Shown piece by piece: positions 23,542-31,442 of a stretch of 34,031 nt of DNA. The stretch spans positions 1-34,031 of the forward strand of contig UQLZ01000022.1 in the NCBI GenBank assembly GCA_900541935.1, read 5' to 3'. The translations under genes were made by a program, and so were the position numbers. Under the pieces are notes generated by a model. The model saw only the letters and a list, made by a program, of their open reading frames with translations, did no database searches and had not been told where the DNA came from. The stretch's first letter is position 1. Each line of letters opens with the position of its first letter. The DNA comes from an uncultured Prevotellaceae bacterium (GTDB taxonomy: Bacteria > Bacteroidota > Bacteroidia > Bacteroidales > Muribaculaceae).

Positions 23542-24186
23542 CTATTCACCTCCAAAATCAAACGCTTGCGACTGCTCGCGCTCGCAACGGCGCTTACGCC
23601 AGCAACTGCGGCACATCGCCATATACTTCTCGTCACCGCCAATTTCCACCTGCTCACCGTCAAGAACGACATTTCCCGACTTGTCAATTCTCGCGTTTAC
23701 TATGGTTTTGCGACCACAAGTACATGTTGACTTGATTTCGTCGATAGTATCTGCTATTTCAAAGAGACGGCGAGAACCCTCAAAAAGATGAGTTTGGAAA
23801 TCTGTACGCAAGCCATAGCACATAACATTAACTCCAAAATCATCTACAATCTGGGCCAACTGGTCAACCTGATCAGCAGAAAGAAACTGAGCCTCATCTA
23901 TAAGTACCCACTCCATCAACCGACCTTTTTCATTAAAGATATCTACAAGAGTAGTGTACATATTTGACTCACTGTAAATCCATGTGCATCGGCGCTCAAT
24001 ACCTATTCGCGAGCGGATAACACTATCCTTTTCCCTGTCATCAATAACAGGCTTCATACAGATATAATCCATCTTACGCTCCTCGAAATTGTAAGCAGTT
24101 GTTAGCAACAAAGCAGTTTTCGCAGAACCCATTGTTCCGTATCGAAAATATAATTTTCCTCGTCTAAACGATTTTTCGTCTTTCAT
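23542..24186 (-). CDS. tdk: Thymidine kinase (type II)
   Basis: Phosphorylates thymidine to dTMP in nucleoside salvage. The 214-residue form from the ATG at 24186 carries the P-loop YGTMGSAKTALLL, the Walker B/magnesium motif WVLIDEAQFL, the YGLRTDFQ strand and the zinc ligands CTCG and CRSC of the lasso region. A TTG at 24207 would extend it by seven residues but overlaps the -7 promoter box, so 24186 is the better start. The C-terminal tail is charged (REQSQAFDFGGE). It is a single gene, upstream of and separate from the pdxA operon, divergent from tsaD. Confidence 0.95.
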   Translation of the reverse strand: MKDEKSFRRGKLYFRYGTMGSAKTALLLTTAYNFEERKMDYICMKPVIDDREKDSVIRSRIGIERRCTWIYSESNMYTTLVDIFNEKGRLMEWVLIDEAQFLSADQVDQLAQIVDDFGVNVMCYGLRTDFQTHLFEGSRRLFEIADTIDEIKSTCTCGRKTIVNARIDKSGNVVLDGEQVEIGGDEKYMAMCRSCWRKRRCEREQSQAFDFGGE

Positions 24187-24204
24187 AATTATGGTTATTT
24201 TGTA

Positions 24205-24235
24205 CAAAGATAGTGAAAGGTGAGTGCAGTGGCAA
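24205..24235 (-). promoter_or_regulatory. Bacteroidota promoter (-33 TTG, -7 TATCTTTG) for tdk
   Basis: On the minus strand TTG at 24235-24233, a 20-bp spacer, then TATCTTTG at 24212-24205. The predicted start near 24199 leaves a leader of about 12 nt before the ATG at 24186, and excludes the upstream TTG as start codon. Confidence 0.7.
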
Positions 24236-24367
24236 GTGAAAACGCAGTTTTCGACTTGACAATGCCAAACCGCATCCTATCTTTCTATTTGCACTATCCA
24301 TACTATTCCATCCATACCTATTATATAATAGACTAAAAAATTATTTTATCGTTGCGTAAAAAATGAC

Positions 24368-24375
24368 TACCTTTG
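24368..24375 (+). promoter_or_regulatory. -7 promoter element for tsaD-cinA
   Basis: TACCTTTG matches TAnnTTTG, 22 bp before the tsaD ATG. CGTTGC (24350-24355) and GCAACG (24375-24380) form 6-bp inverted arms across it, which may be chance. Confidence 0.55.
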
Positions 24376-24397
24376 CAACGCATATAAACAGAGTATT

Positions 24398-25414
24398 ATG
24401 AGCATTATTTTAGGCATAGAATCATCATGCGATGATACATCAGCAGCGGTTATCAAAGACGGAATACTTCTTTCTAACGTTATAGCAAGCCAAAGCGTCC
24501 ACGAAGCGTATGGCGGCGTTGTTCCAGAACTGGCATCAAGGGCACACCAGCAAAACATTGTACCGGTAGTCTCTGAAGCAATAAAACGCGCCGGTATAGA
24601 AAAAACTGACTTAGACGGAATTGCTTTTACAGCAGGTCCGGGACTTATCGGTTCTCTTCTTGTTGGAACATCGTTTGCTAAAGGACTTGCAACGGCACTA
24701 AACATTCCATTGGTGAATGTAAACCACTTGCACGGGCACGTTCTTTCTCACTTCATCAAGGAAGATGAAACAACAAAGACTCCAACGTTCCCATATATGT
24801 GCCTGCTCATTTCTGGCGGCAATTCTCAAATCATCATCGTTGAAGACTATAACAAAATGAAAATTCTTGGTCAGACTATTGACGATGCTGCAGGTGAAGC
24901 ATTCGACAAATGCGCAAAAGTAATGGGATTGCCCTACCCTGGCGGTCCGCATATCGACAGACTTGCCGCAGAAGGCGACCCTAACAAGTTCAAGTTCAGC
25001 AAACCTCATATTCCAGGTCTTGACTACAGTTTTAGCGGATTGAAGACATCATTCCTATACACTCTCCGTGACCAGATAAAACTTGACCCTGACTTTATTG
25101 AGAAAAACAAGGCAGACCTTGCCGCTTCTCTGCAAAAAACCATCATCGATATCCTTATCGACAAACTCGCAAAAGCGGTTAAAGAGCATCCGGAAATCAA
25201 GCAGATAGCCATTGGGGGTGGCGTTTCTGCCAACTCTGGTGTAAGAAACGCCGTTGAAGAGTTCTGCAAGAAAAGAAAGTTGGAAGCATTCATTCCAAAA
25301 AGAATGTTTACAACCGACAATGCTGCCATGGTAGCCATTGCAGGGTATTTCAAATATCTTGACAAAGAATTCTGCCCTCTCGATATTGCACCATTTGCAC
25401 GAGTAACTGTATAA
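24398..25414 (+). CDS. tsaD: tRNA N6-adenosine threonylcarbamoyltransferase TsaD
   Basis: TsaD transfers the threonylcarbamoyl group to A37 of tRNAs reading ANN codons, together with TsaB and TsaE. The 338-residue product starts GIESSCDDTSAAV, has the metal-binding histidines His110 and His114 in NHLHGHVLSH, the ASKH-fold motifs ISGGNSQI and IDDAAGEAFDK, and the late segment IGGGVSANSG followed by TDNAAM, where the Asp is a further metal ligand. Length and motif order are typical. cinA follows 11 bp downstream and is probably co-transcribed. Confidence 0.97.
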   Translation: MSIILGIESSCDDTSAAVIKDGILLSNVIASQSVHEAYGGVVPELASRAHQQNIVPVVSEAIKRAGIEKTDLDGIAFTAGPGLIGSLLVGTSFAKGLATALNIPLVNVNHLHGHVLSHFIKEDETTKTPTFPYMCLLISGGNSQIIIVEDYNKMKILGQTIDDAAGEAFDKCAKVMGLPYPGGPHIDRLAAEGDPNKFKFSKPHIPGLDYSFSGLKTSFLYTLRDQIKLDPDFIEKNKADLAASLQKTIIDILIDKLAKAVKEHPEIKQIAIGGGVSANSGVRNAVEEFCKKRKLEAFIPKRMFTTDNAAMVAIAGYFKYLDKEFCPLDIAPFARVTV

Positions 25415-25425
25415 TATATATTAAT

Positions 25426-26682
25426 ATGGATATATCTGTTATCGCTATTGGCGATGAATTGCTAATCGGGCAGGTTATCGACACCAACTCCGGCACAATA
25501 GCAAAAGAAATCAATCCATACGGTTGGAAGATAAAGAACATCCGCATCGTTGCCGACAACGCCAGTGACATCAAGGAAGCCATTCAGTCTGCAATGAATG
25601 AATGCGACGTTATCCTGACAACCGGCGGACTCGGACCTACTAAGGATGACATTACAAAACAAACTCTCTGCGACTTTTTCGGAGGAACACTTACCTACGA
25701 CAAAGCCGTTGAAGCAAACGTTCTTGAAGTTGTTGCAAAGCGCGGTCTTAAAATCAATCCCCTGACAGCCGCACAAGCATACGTTCCTACATCATGCAAG
25801 GTTATCCAAAACAAGGTTGGCACAGCACCACTTATGTGGTTTGAGAAAAACGGTAAGGTACTCGTATCAATGCCTGGCGTTCCCTTCGAAATGGAAGAAA
25901 TGTTCCATACTGAAGTATTTCCAATGCTTCGCAAGCATTTTACAAAAGACGAAGTCGTTGAGCATAAAACCTTTATCGTTATTGACCACTCCGAATCCGT
26001 ACTTGCAGGCAAACTGACGGAATTTGAAGAGAATATGCCAGCCGACATCCACCTTGCATACTTGCCAAAGCCAGGCATAATCCGTCTGCGCCTTACAGGC
26101 ATCGGTAACAATAAGGAACATATACATAACGAAATTGAAAGGCTTTCAGAGCAACTATATTCAATAGTTGGCGAAAGCATTATCTGCGACAGCGACAAGA
26201 TGCCGGCAGAAATCCTTGGCGATATACTTAAAGAGAAAGGCCTGACTATCTCAACAGCAGAAAGTTGCACAGGAGGCAACATAGCACATGAGATAACAAG
26301 CATCGCAGGCAGTTCTGAGTATTTCAAAGGCAGCATCGTTTCCTACGCCAACGAGACAAAGATGAACCTTCTCGGCGTTCAGCAAGAAACACTTGAAACC
26401 GAAGGTGCTGTTAGCGAACCGACGGTAATCCAAATGTCGCAAGGCGTTGCAAAAGCAATCAACACCGACTGTAGCATTGCAACATCGGGCATTGCAGGTC
26501 CCGGTGGAGGAACAAAAGAGAAGCCGGTTGGAACGGTTTGGATAGCGACAACGCTTAACGGAAAGACCGAAGCAAAAAAATATCATTTTGCCGGAAACAG
26601 AATGCGAGTAATCAACCACGCAAGCATGATGGCAGAATTGCAAATGATAAAAATGCTTATCCGTCGAAGCCTCCAAAACTGA
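25426..26682 (+). CDS. cinA: CinA-like protein, molybdopterin-binding-fold domain plus NMN amidohydrolase
   Basis: A 418-residue two-domain CinA. The N-terminal MoCF-type domain (about 1-170) begins VIAIGDELLIGQVIDTNS and contains TTGGLGPTKDD; in family members it acts as an ADP-ribose pyrophosphatase-like domain. A linker domain follows, then the C-terminal PncC amidase (about 265-418) with AESCTGGNIAHEIT, GSIVSYANETK and ATSGIAGPGGGTKEKPVGTVW, which deamidates nicotinamide mononucleotide in the pyridine nucleotide cycle. Both halves look intact. A role in competence is only historical. Confidence 0.95.
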   Translation: MDISVIAIGDELLIGQVIDTNSGTIAKEINPYGWKIKNIRIVADNASDIKEAIQSAMNECDVILTTGGLGPTKDDITKQTLCDFFGGTLTYDKAVEANVLEVVAKRGLKINPLTAAQAYVPTSCKVIQNKVGTAPLMWFEKNGKVLVSMPGVPFEMEEMFHTEVFPMLRKHFTKDEVVEHKTFIVIDHSESVLAGKLTEFEENMPADIHLAYLPKPGIIRLRLTGIGNNKEHIHNEIERLSEQLYSIVGESIICDSDKMPAEILGDILKEKGLTISTAESCTGGNIAHEITSIAGSSEYFKGSIVSYANETKMNLLGVQQETLETEGAVSEPTVIQMSQGVAKAINTDCSIATSGIAGPGGGTKEKPVGTVWIATTLNGKTEAKKYHFAGNRMRVINHASMMAELQMIKMLIRRSLQN

Positions 26683-26752
26683 TGCAAAAAAGGCATAAAA
26701 GAAGCGTCAAAAGTGTGAATAACAAAAAAATAACTCAAAAAGGTCTATAAAA

Positions 26753-26784
26753 TTTGCACAGTTATCAAAAAATTGCTTACTTTG
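26753..26784 (+). promoter_or_regulatory. Promoter of the rpmB-rpmG ribosomal operon
   Basis: TTTG at 26753-26756 is a -33 element; after a 20-bp spacer TTACTTTG (26777-26784) is one base off TAnnTTTG. The predicted leader is about 45 nt and very A-rich. The spacing makes this one of the best promoter calls in the window. Confidence 0.7.
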
Positions 26785-26834
26785 CACTCTGTTTTGAGGA
26801 TATAAGTAGAAAATAATAAAAAAACGAAATAGCC

Positions 26835-27089
26835 ATGTCAAAAGTTTGTCAGATTACAGGCAGAAAAGCGGCCGTAGGTAATAACGTTTCTCACTCAAAG
26901 AGAAGAACAAAACGCAAATTTAAAGCAAATTTGTTCAACAGAAGATTCTTCTGGGTAGAGCAACAAATTTGGATTAGTCTTACAGTATCAGCTGCAGGAC
27001 TACGCACTATTAACAAGTTGGGTCTTGACGCAGCTATCAGACAAGCTGCAGAAAAAGGTTTCTTAACAAGCATTAAAACAGCAGAATAA
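26835..27089 (+). CDS. rpmB: 50S ribosomal protein L28
   Basis: Ribosomal protein bL28, 84 residues, of the large subunit. The start SKVCQITGRKAAVGNNVSHSKRRTKRKF (given in outline) and the later LTVSAAGLRTINKLGLDAAI are characteristic. The protein is highly basic in the first half. It begins a three-gene set with rpmG one base after its stop codon and a 49-residue protein beyond. Confidence 0.97.
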   Translation: MSKVCQITGRKAAVGNNVSHSKRRTKRKFKANLFNRRFFWVEQQIWISLTVSAAGLRTINKLGLDAAIRQAAEKGFLTSIKTAE

Positions 27090-27090
27090 G

Positions 27091-27279
27091 ATGGCAAAGA
27101 AAGCAAAAGGCAATAGAGTTCAGGTTATCCTTGAATGTACAGAACACAAGGAGAGCGGTATGCCAGGAACATCACGCTACATCACTACAAAGAACCGCAA
27201 AAATACTACAGAGCGTTTGGAATTGAAAAAATACAATCCAATCCTTAAACGTGTAACTATTCACAAAGAAATTAAATAA
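27091..27279 (+). CDS. rpmG: 50S ribosomal protein L33
   Basis: Ribosomal protein bL33, 62 residues, with AKKAKGNRVQVILECTEH and the TSRYITTKNRKNTTERLELKK region (in outline). It has only one cysteine (in LECTEH) and no second CxxC pair, so it is the zinc-free form. The ATG follows the rpmB stop codon by one base. Confidence 0.97.
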   Translation: MAKKAKGNRVQVILECTEHKESGMPGTSRYITTKNRKNTTERLELKKYNPILKRVTIHKEIK

Positions 27280-27287
27280 TATAAGAT

Positions 27288-27437
27288 ATGGCAAAGAAAG
27301 CAGTTGCAACACTACAAACCGGCGAAGGCCGTACTTATAGCAAAGTTATCAAGGCTGTTAGGTCTCCGAAAACTGGCGCTTACATTTTCAAAGAAGAAAT
27401 GATCCACAACGACAAAGTTAAGGACGCTTTGAAATAA
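27288..27437 (+). CDS. DUF4295 small ribosome-associated protein (bL38-type)
   Basis: A 49-residue basic protein starting MAKKAVATLQTGEGRTYSKV, with SPKTGAYIFKEEMIHNDKV and ending DALK. It matches the DUF4295 family, found right after rpmG in Bacteroidota. As I recall, a protein of this family was seen as an extra large-subunit protein (bL38) in a Flavobacterium ribosome structure; the location next to rpmB-rpmG supports this. It starts 8 bp after the rpmG stop and is followed 34 bp later by a terminator hairpin. Confidence 0.9.
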   Translation: MAKKAVATLQTGEGRTYSKVIKAVRSPKTGAYIFKEEMIHNDKVKDALK

Positions 27438-27471
27438 TAACTGATTGAATATATTTTTCCTATTAATAATT

Positions 27472-27511
27472 AATGGCTTTCCGAGAAATCGAAAAGCCAT
27501 TGTTATTTTTA
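27472..27511 (+). terminator. Terminator of the rpmB-rpmG-DUF4295 operon
   Basis: AATGGCTTT (27472-27480) pairs with AAAGCCATT (27493-27501) around a 12-nt loop, followed by GTTATTTTTAT. The minus side lacks a T run, so it serves mainly the + strand. Confidence 0.8.
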
Positions 27512-27522
27512 TAAAAGCCAAA

Positions 27523-28641
27523 TCACTCTATTAAAAACAAATCCCGGAATATCATATCCGAAAGCATTACGCCTCTGTCTGTAAGGCTCACCACCGCTCC
27601 TGAACACTGCATCAGACCGTCGCCGATAAAACCACTAACCACCTTCTCCGCATAATCGCAGAAATCCGGGAAACGGACTTTCAAATCATCCATATCCATA
27701 CCTTTCTTCGTTCGTAGTCGGGTCATTATCCACTCATTATACAATTCCAAAGCCGTTTCACTCTCTTCCTCGTAGGCATACGAACGCTCCGATACCGCCT
27801 CAATATAATTCTTCACACTTGACGGATTATACCGACGCACTTTACCATCAAAACTATGTGCAGACGCTCCCAAACCTATATAAGGAGTAAAATCCCAGTA
27901 TGAGGAATTATGCTTCGATTCATAACCAGGCAGTGCAAAATTGGATATTTCATAATGCACAAAGCCCATCTTGCTCAAATCCGCCACAAGCATTTGATAC
28001 ATCTCAACACAAACATCATCAGAGATTTCTTCAAAATCACCCCTATCCCTCATTAATGTCAACCGAGTGCCTTCCTCATACATCAAACTATAGGCTGAAA
28101 TATGCTTTACCCCAAGAGAGGAAGCAACGCGAAGACTGTTTGACCACGTTTCCTTAGTCTGTCCGGGAATGCCATAAATCAAGTCAATACTGATATTGTC
28201 AATTCCAGCATCCTGCAGCATCCTAACCGCTTCAACAGCCTTTTCCGAACCATGACGGCGGCGAAGGAACTTCAACTCTTCATCATTAAAACTCTGAACG
28301 CCCATACTGACGCGGTTAAAGCCCGCTTCTACAAGTCCGCGCACATAATCAGAAGTCAGGTCATCAGGATTAACCTCAACAGTGCGCTCCTCTGTATTGG
28401 AACAGTCAAGAGTATGGACAAGGTCACCCAACTGCTGCGTCGAAAGCATTGACGGAGTGCCTCCTCCTATATATATGGTTTTAATTTTCTCTTCGCCAAT
28501 TTCGCTTTTCCTATAAACAAACTCTTTCTTCAAAGCAGAAAGATACTTCGCAACATAATCCTGCGACAATGCTACCGAATAAAAGTCACAATATATGCAC
28601 TTTTTCTTACAAAAAGGGATATGAATATATACGCCTGCCAT
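27523..28641 (-). CDS. hemW: HemW-like radical SAM protein (haem chaperone/coproporphyrinogen oxidase-like)
   Basis: A 372-residue radical SAM protein from the ATG at 28641. The cluster motif is Cys11-x3-Cys15-x2-Cys18 in HIPFCKKKCIYCDF, followed by IYIGGGTPS and the HemW-type C-terminal domain. HemW differs from HemN by lacking part of the N-terminal region and by acting in haem handling rather than as the oxidase. An in-frame TTG at 28680 would add 13 residues, but it lies upstream of the -7 box at 28647-28654, so the ATG at 28641 is preferred. That box ends only five bases before the ATG, suggesting a leaderless or nearly leaderless mRNA. It stands alone, divergent from the EF-G paralogue. 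Confidence 0.92.
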   Translation of the reverse strand: MAGVYIHIPFCKKKCIYCDFYSVALSQDYVAKYLSALKKEFVYRKSEIGEEKIKTIYIGGGTPSMLSTQQLGDLVHTLDCSNTEERTVEVNPDDLTSDYVRGLVEAGFNRVSMGVQSFNDEELKFLRRRHGSEKAVEAVRMLQDAGIDNISIDLIYGIPGQTKETWSNSLRVASSLGVKHISAYSLMYEEGTRLTLMRDRGDFEEISDDVCVEMYQMLVADLSKMGFVHYEISNFALPGYESKHNSSYWDFTPYIGLGASAHSFDGKVRRYNPSSVKNYIEAVSERSYAYEEESETALELYNEWIMTRLRTKKGMDMDDLKVRFPDFCDYAEKVVSGFIGDGLMQCSGAVVSLTDRGVMLSDMIFRDLFLIE

Positions 28642-28646
28642 ACCTA

Positions 28647-28654
28647 CAAAGGTA
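28647..28654 (-). promoter_or_regulatory. -7 promoter element for hemW, immediately before the start codon
   Basis: The minus strand reads TACCTTTG (28654-28647), an exact TAnnTTTG match, then TAGGT and the ATG at 28641. No -33 TTG lies at 19-21 bp; the nearest is at 23 bp. Confidence 0.45.
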
Positions 28655-28706
28655 TAAAAAAATAACAAGTAATTTTGCAACTATGTTATCAAACATAAGA
28701 AAAATC

Positions 28707-28736
28707 TTTGATATTTATCAATTTGTGACTAATTTG
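28707..28736 (+). promoter_or_regulatory. Candidate promoter of the EF-G paralogue gene
   Basis: TTTG at 28707-28710 and, after 18 bp, CTAATTTG at 28729-28736, one base off the consensus. A second exact -7 element, TAATTTTG, is at 28670-28677 without a -33 partner. Either would give a leader of about 45 or 105 nt before the ATG at 28789. Confidence 0.45.
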
Positions 28737-28788
28737 CGACCTCAAAATTAAGAACTATTACTAACAATTTAATATTCTCTAATACGCA

Positions 28789-30945
28789 ATGAAAGTTTAC
28801 GAAACTAACGAAATCAAAAACATCGCCCTTATCGGAAGCAAAGGCTCTGGGAAAACCACACTCGCAGAAGCAATGCTATACGAGTGTGGAGTTATAAAAC
28901 GTAGAGGTAGCATCGAAAACGGAAATACCGTTTCCGATTACTTCCCAGTAGAAAAAGAATATGGCTATACTGTATTCTCAACAGTATGCTACGCCGAATT
29001 CTTAGGAAAAAAAATCAACTTTATCGACTGCCCGGGTGGTGACGACTTTGTTGGTAATGCTATTACCGCATTGAACGTTACAGATACTGGTGTGCTCCTT
29101 ATTGACGCTCAATACGGAGTTGAAGTCGGTACACAAAATATTTTCCGTACAACAGAAAAAATCAAGAAACCGGTTATCTTTGCTGTTAACCAACTTGACA
29201 GTGAAGGCGTTGATTTTGATAATGTTATCCAACAAATGAAGGATATCTTCGGCAACAAGATTGTTCTTGTTCAATATCCAATCAACCCGGGTAACGGTTT
29301 CAATGCTATGATAGATGTCCTTCTAATGAAGATGTACACATGGGGACCAGAAGGTGGCGTTCCAACAATCAGCGAAATTCCTGCTGAAGAAATGGAAAAA
29401 GCAACAGAACTCAACAAATTACTCGTTGAAGCAGCCGCTGAAAATGACGAAAACCTTATGGAGAAATTCTTCGACCAAGGCGTTCTTACAGAAGACGAAA
29501 TGCGCGAAGGTATCCGCAAGGGCTTGATTGACAGAAGTATTCTTCCTGTATTCTGCGTAAGTGCATTGAAGGATATGGGTGTTCGACGCATGATGGAATT
29601 CCTTGGTAACGTTGTTCCATTCGTTAGCGACATGCCAAAGCCAGAAAATACAAAAATGGAAGAAGTTGCTGCTAATTCAGCAGACCCAGCAAGCATCTTC
29701 GTATTCAAGACATCTATCGAACCGCATATCGGCGAAGTTTCATACTTCAAAGTTATGTCAGGTACACTTAAAACTGGTGATGACCTGACTAACATGAGAA
29801 CCGACAACAAGGAAAGATTCGCTCAGATTTACTGCGTATGCGGTCAGATCAGAACTCAAGTCGATGAATTGAAGGCCGGCGATATCGGTGCAACAGTTAA
29901 GATGAAAGACGTTAACACTGGCGATACTCTTAACGCTAAGGGTTGCGAACACGTATTCGACTTCATCAAATATCCGGCTCCTAAATTCCAACGTGCAGTT
30001 AAGCCTGCTAATGAGGCTGACGCTGAGAAACTTAACGAAATTCTCAACCGTATGCACCTCGAAGACCCAACATGGTTGGTAGAGCAGTCTAAGGAACTTA
30101 AACAAACTATCGTATCTGGACAGGGAGAATTTCACTTGCGCACTTTGAAATGGCGTGTAGAGAATAATGACAAAATCCAAATCAATTTCATTGAGCCAAG
30201 AATCCCTTACAGAGAAACTATCACAAAGGCTTCTCGTGCCGATTACCGTCACAAAAAGCAATCTGGTGGTGCTGGTCAATTCGGTGAAGTTCACCTAATC
30301 GTTGAACCTTATACAGAAGGAATGCCTGAACCAGACGTTTACCGCTTCAATGGTCAAGAGTTCAGAATGAACATACGCGACAAACAAGAAATACCTTTGG
30401 ATTGGGGTGGTAAGCTGGTTGTTTACAACTGTATCGTTGGTGGTGCTATCGACGCTCGCTTTATCCCGGCTATCGTGAAAGGTTTGATGGATAGAATGGA
30501 GCAAGGTCCTCTTACTGGTTCATACGCTCGCGACGTTCGTGTTTGCATCTATGACGGTAAAATGCACCCAGTAGATTCAAACGAAATTTCTTTCCGCCTT
30601 GCTGGTAGAAACGCATTCAGCGAAGCATTCCGCAACGCTAACCCGAAGATTCTTGAGCCGGTTTACGACGTTGAAGTTCTCGTTCCGTCTGACAAGATGG
30701 GTGACGTTATGAGTGACTTGCAAGGCCGCCGCGCTATCATCATGGGTATGGAAAGTGAAAAGGGATTTGAAAAAATCACTGCAAAAGTTCCTTTGAAAGA
30801 AATGGCTTCTTATTCAACAGCCCTTAGTTCAATTACAGGCGGACGCTCTTCATTCACAATGAAATTTGCTTCCTACGAACTTGTTCCGGGCGACGTTCAA
30901 GAAAAATTGCTTAAAGCATATATGGAGGAAAACAAAGACGAATAA
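28789..30945 (+). CDS. Divergent elongation factor G paralogue (EF-G2-like)
   Basis: A 718-residue EF-G-family translation factor with all five domains: the G domain (about 8-290), domain II, domain III, domain IV with HKKQSGGAGQFGEVHL, and domain V. The G motifs deviate. The P-loop is GSKGSGKT (16-23), switch I is KEYGYT with Thr61, G3 is DCPGGDD where EF-G has DTPGHxD (Gly84 replaces the catalytic His), and G4 is NQLD (134-137) instead of NKxD. Weak or absent GTP hydrolysis is therefore likely. Bacteroides have an EF-G2 paralogue reported to support translation without GTPase activity during starvation and gut colonisation; this gene fits that type. It is a single gene with its own terminator. 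Confidence 0.9.
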   Translation: MKVYETNEIKNIALIGSKGSGKTTLAEAMLYECGVIKRRGSIENGNTVSDYFPVEKEYGYTVFSTVCYAEFLGKKINFIDCPGGDDFVGNAITALNVTDTGVLLIDAQYGVEVGTQNIFRTTEKIKKPVIFAVNQLDSEGVDFDNVIQQMKDIFGNKIVLVQYPINPGNGFNAMIDVLLMKMYTWGPEGGVPTISEIPAEEMEKATELNKLLVEAAAENDENLMEKFFDQGVLTEDEMREGIRKGLIDRSILPVFCVSALKDMGVRRMMEFLGNVVPFVSDMPKPENTKMEEVAANSADPASIFVFKTSIEPHIGEVSYFKVMSGTLKTGDDLTNMRTDNKERFAQIYCVCGQIRTQVDELKAGDIGATVKMKDVNTGDTLNAKGCEHVFDFIKYPAPKFQRAVKPANEADAEKLNEILNRMHLEDPTWLVEQSKELKQTIVSGQGEFHLRTLKWRVENNDKIQINFIEPRIPYRETITKASRADYRHKKQSGGAGQFGEVHLIVEPYTEGMPEPDVYRFNGQEFRMNIRDKQEIPLDWGGKLVVYNCIVGGAIDARFIPAIVKGLMDRMEQGPLTGSYARDVRVCIYDGKMHPVDSNEISFRLAGRNAFSEAFRNANPKILEPVYDVEVLVPSDKMGDVMSDLQGRRAIIMGMESEKGFEKITAKVPLKEMASYSTALSSITGGRSSFTMKFASYELVPGDVQEKLLKAYMEENKDE

Positions 30946-30965
30946 TCGTAACGGTTATTCAAGTA

Positions 30966-30998
30966 AAAAGGTTGCGGAAATATCCGCAACCTTTTTTA
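30966..30998. terminator. Bidirectional terminator between the EF-G paralogue and ktrA
   Basis: GGTTGCGGA (30970-30978) pairs with TCCGCAACC (30983-30991) around AATA, flanked by A4 on the left and T6 on the right, so it can end transcription from both convergent genes. Confidence 0.9.
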
Positions 30999-31016
30999 TA
31001 TACTAAAAAGCGTTTC

Positions 31017-31436
31017 TTATTTGACCTCAACATCAACGCCTTTCATTAAGTTTTCTGCCAAATAGCGACCCGCAAATTCCTCCGGATAAAGGATTTTGTC
31101 GATTCCCATTGCTTTCAAAATCATTGCGTGCATCTCGTCAATGGCTCGAACGTAAAGCTTCTGTACTTTCATATTCTTCAAAATTGCAACTATTCTCAAA
31201 GAATGCTCAATGCACTGACCTATTGAAACTATTGCACAGTCAATATCGCCCATCGGCAAACTCGACAAGGCTATAGGATCTGTTGCATTAAGGATAAATG
31301 CAGCAGAAACCTTATCCTTTATATCATCAACTCTCCGCTCGTCGGAATCTACGGCGATTACCTCATATTTATTTGCACTTAGTACTTCGGCTACTGTCTT
31401 GCCGAAATTTCCTACTCCTACAACAAGATATCTCAT
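31017..31436 (-). CDS. ktrA: KtrA/TrkA-type potassium channel regulator, N-terminal RCK domain only
   Basis: A 139-residue cytoplasmic NAD/ATP-binding RCK_N domain: Rossmann motif YLVVGVGNFGKTVAEVL (Gly-x-Gly-x2-Gly at about 7-12), the acidic residue after strand 2 in VIAVDSDERRV, and LYVRAID with YPEEFAGRYLA. Regulators of this type gate KtrB in response to nucleotides. The protein stops just after the RCK_N domain; the RCK_C (TrkA_C) domain of about 80 residues is absent. Only 71 bp lie between its stop and the neighbouring gene, and they hold a terminator, so no C-terminal remnant is present. It lies 6 bp after ktrB. Confidence 0.88.
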   Translation of the reverse strand: MRYLVVGVGNFGKTVAEVLSANKYEVIAVDSDERRVDDIKDKVSAAFILNATDPIALSSLPMGDIDCAIVSIGQCIEHSLRIVAILKNMKVQKLYVRAIDEMHAMILKAMGIDKILYPEEFAGRYLAENLMKGVDVEVK

Positions 31437-31442
31437 ATTATA

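Noticed and set aside
25695..26336. 213-codon open frame antisense to cinA
   Set aside because: cinA is intact on the + strand over the whole interval; the antisense frame has low-complexity Ser/Ile content.
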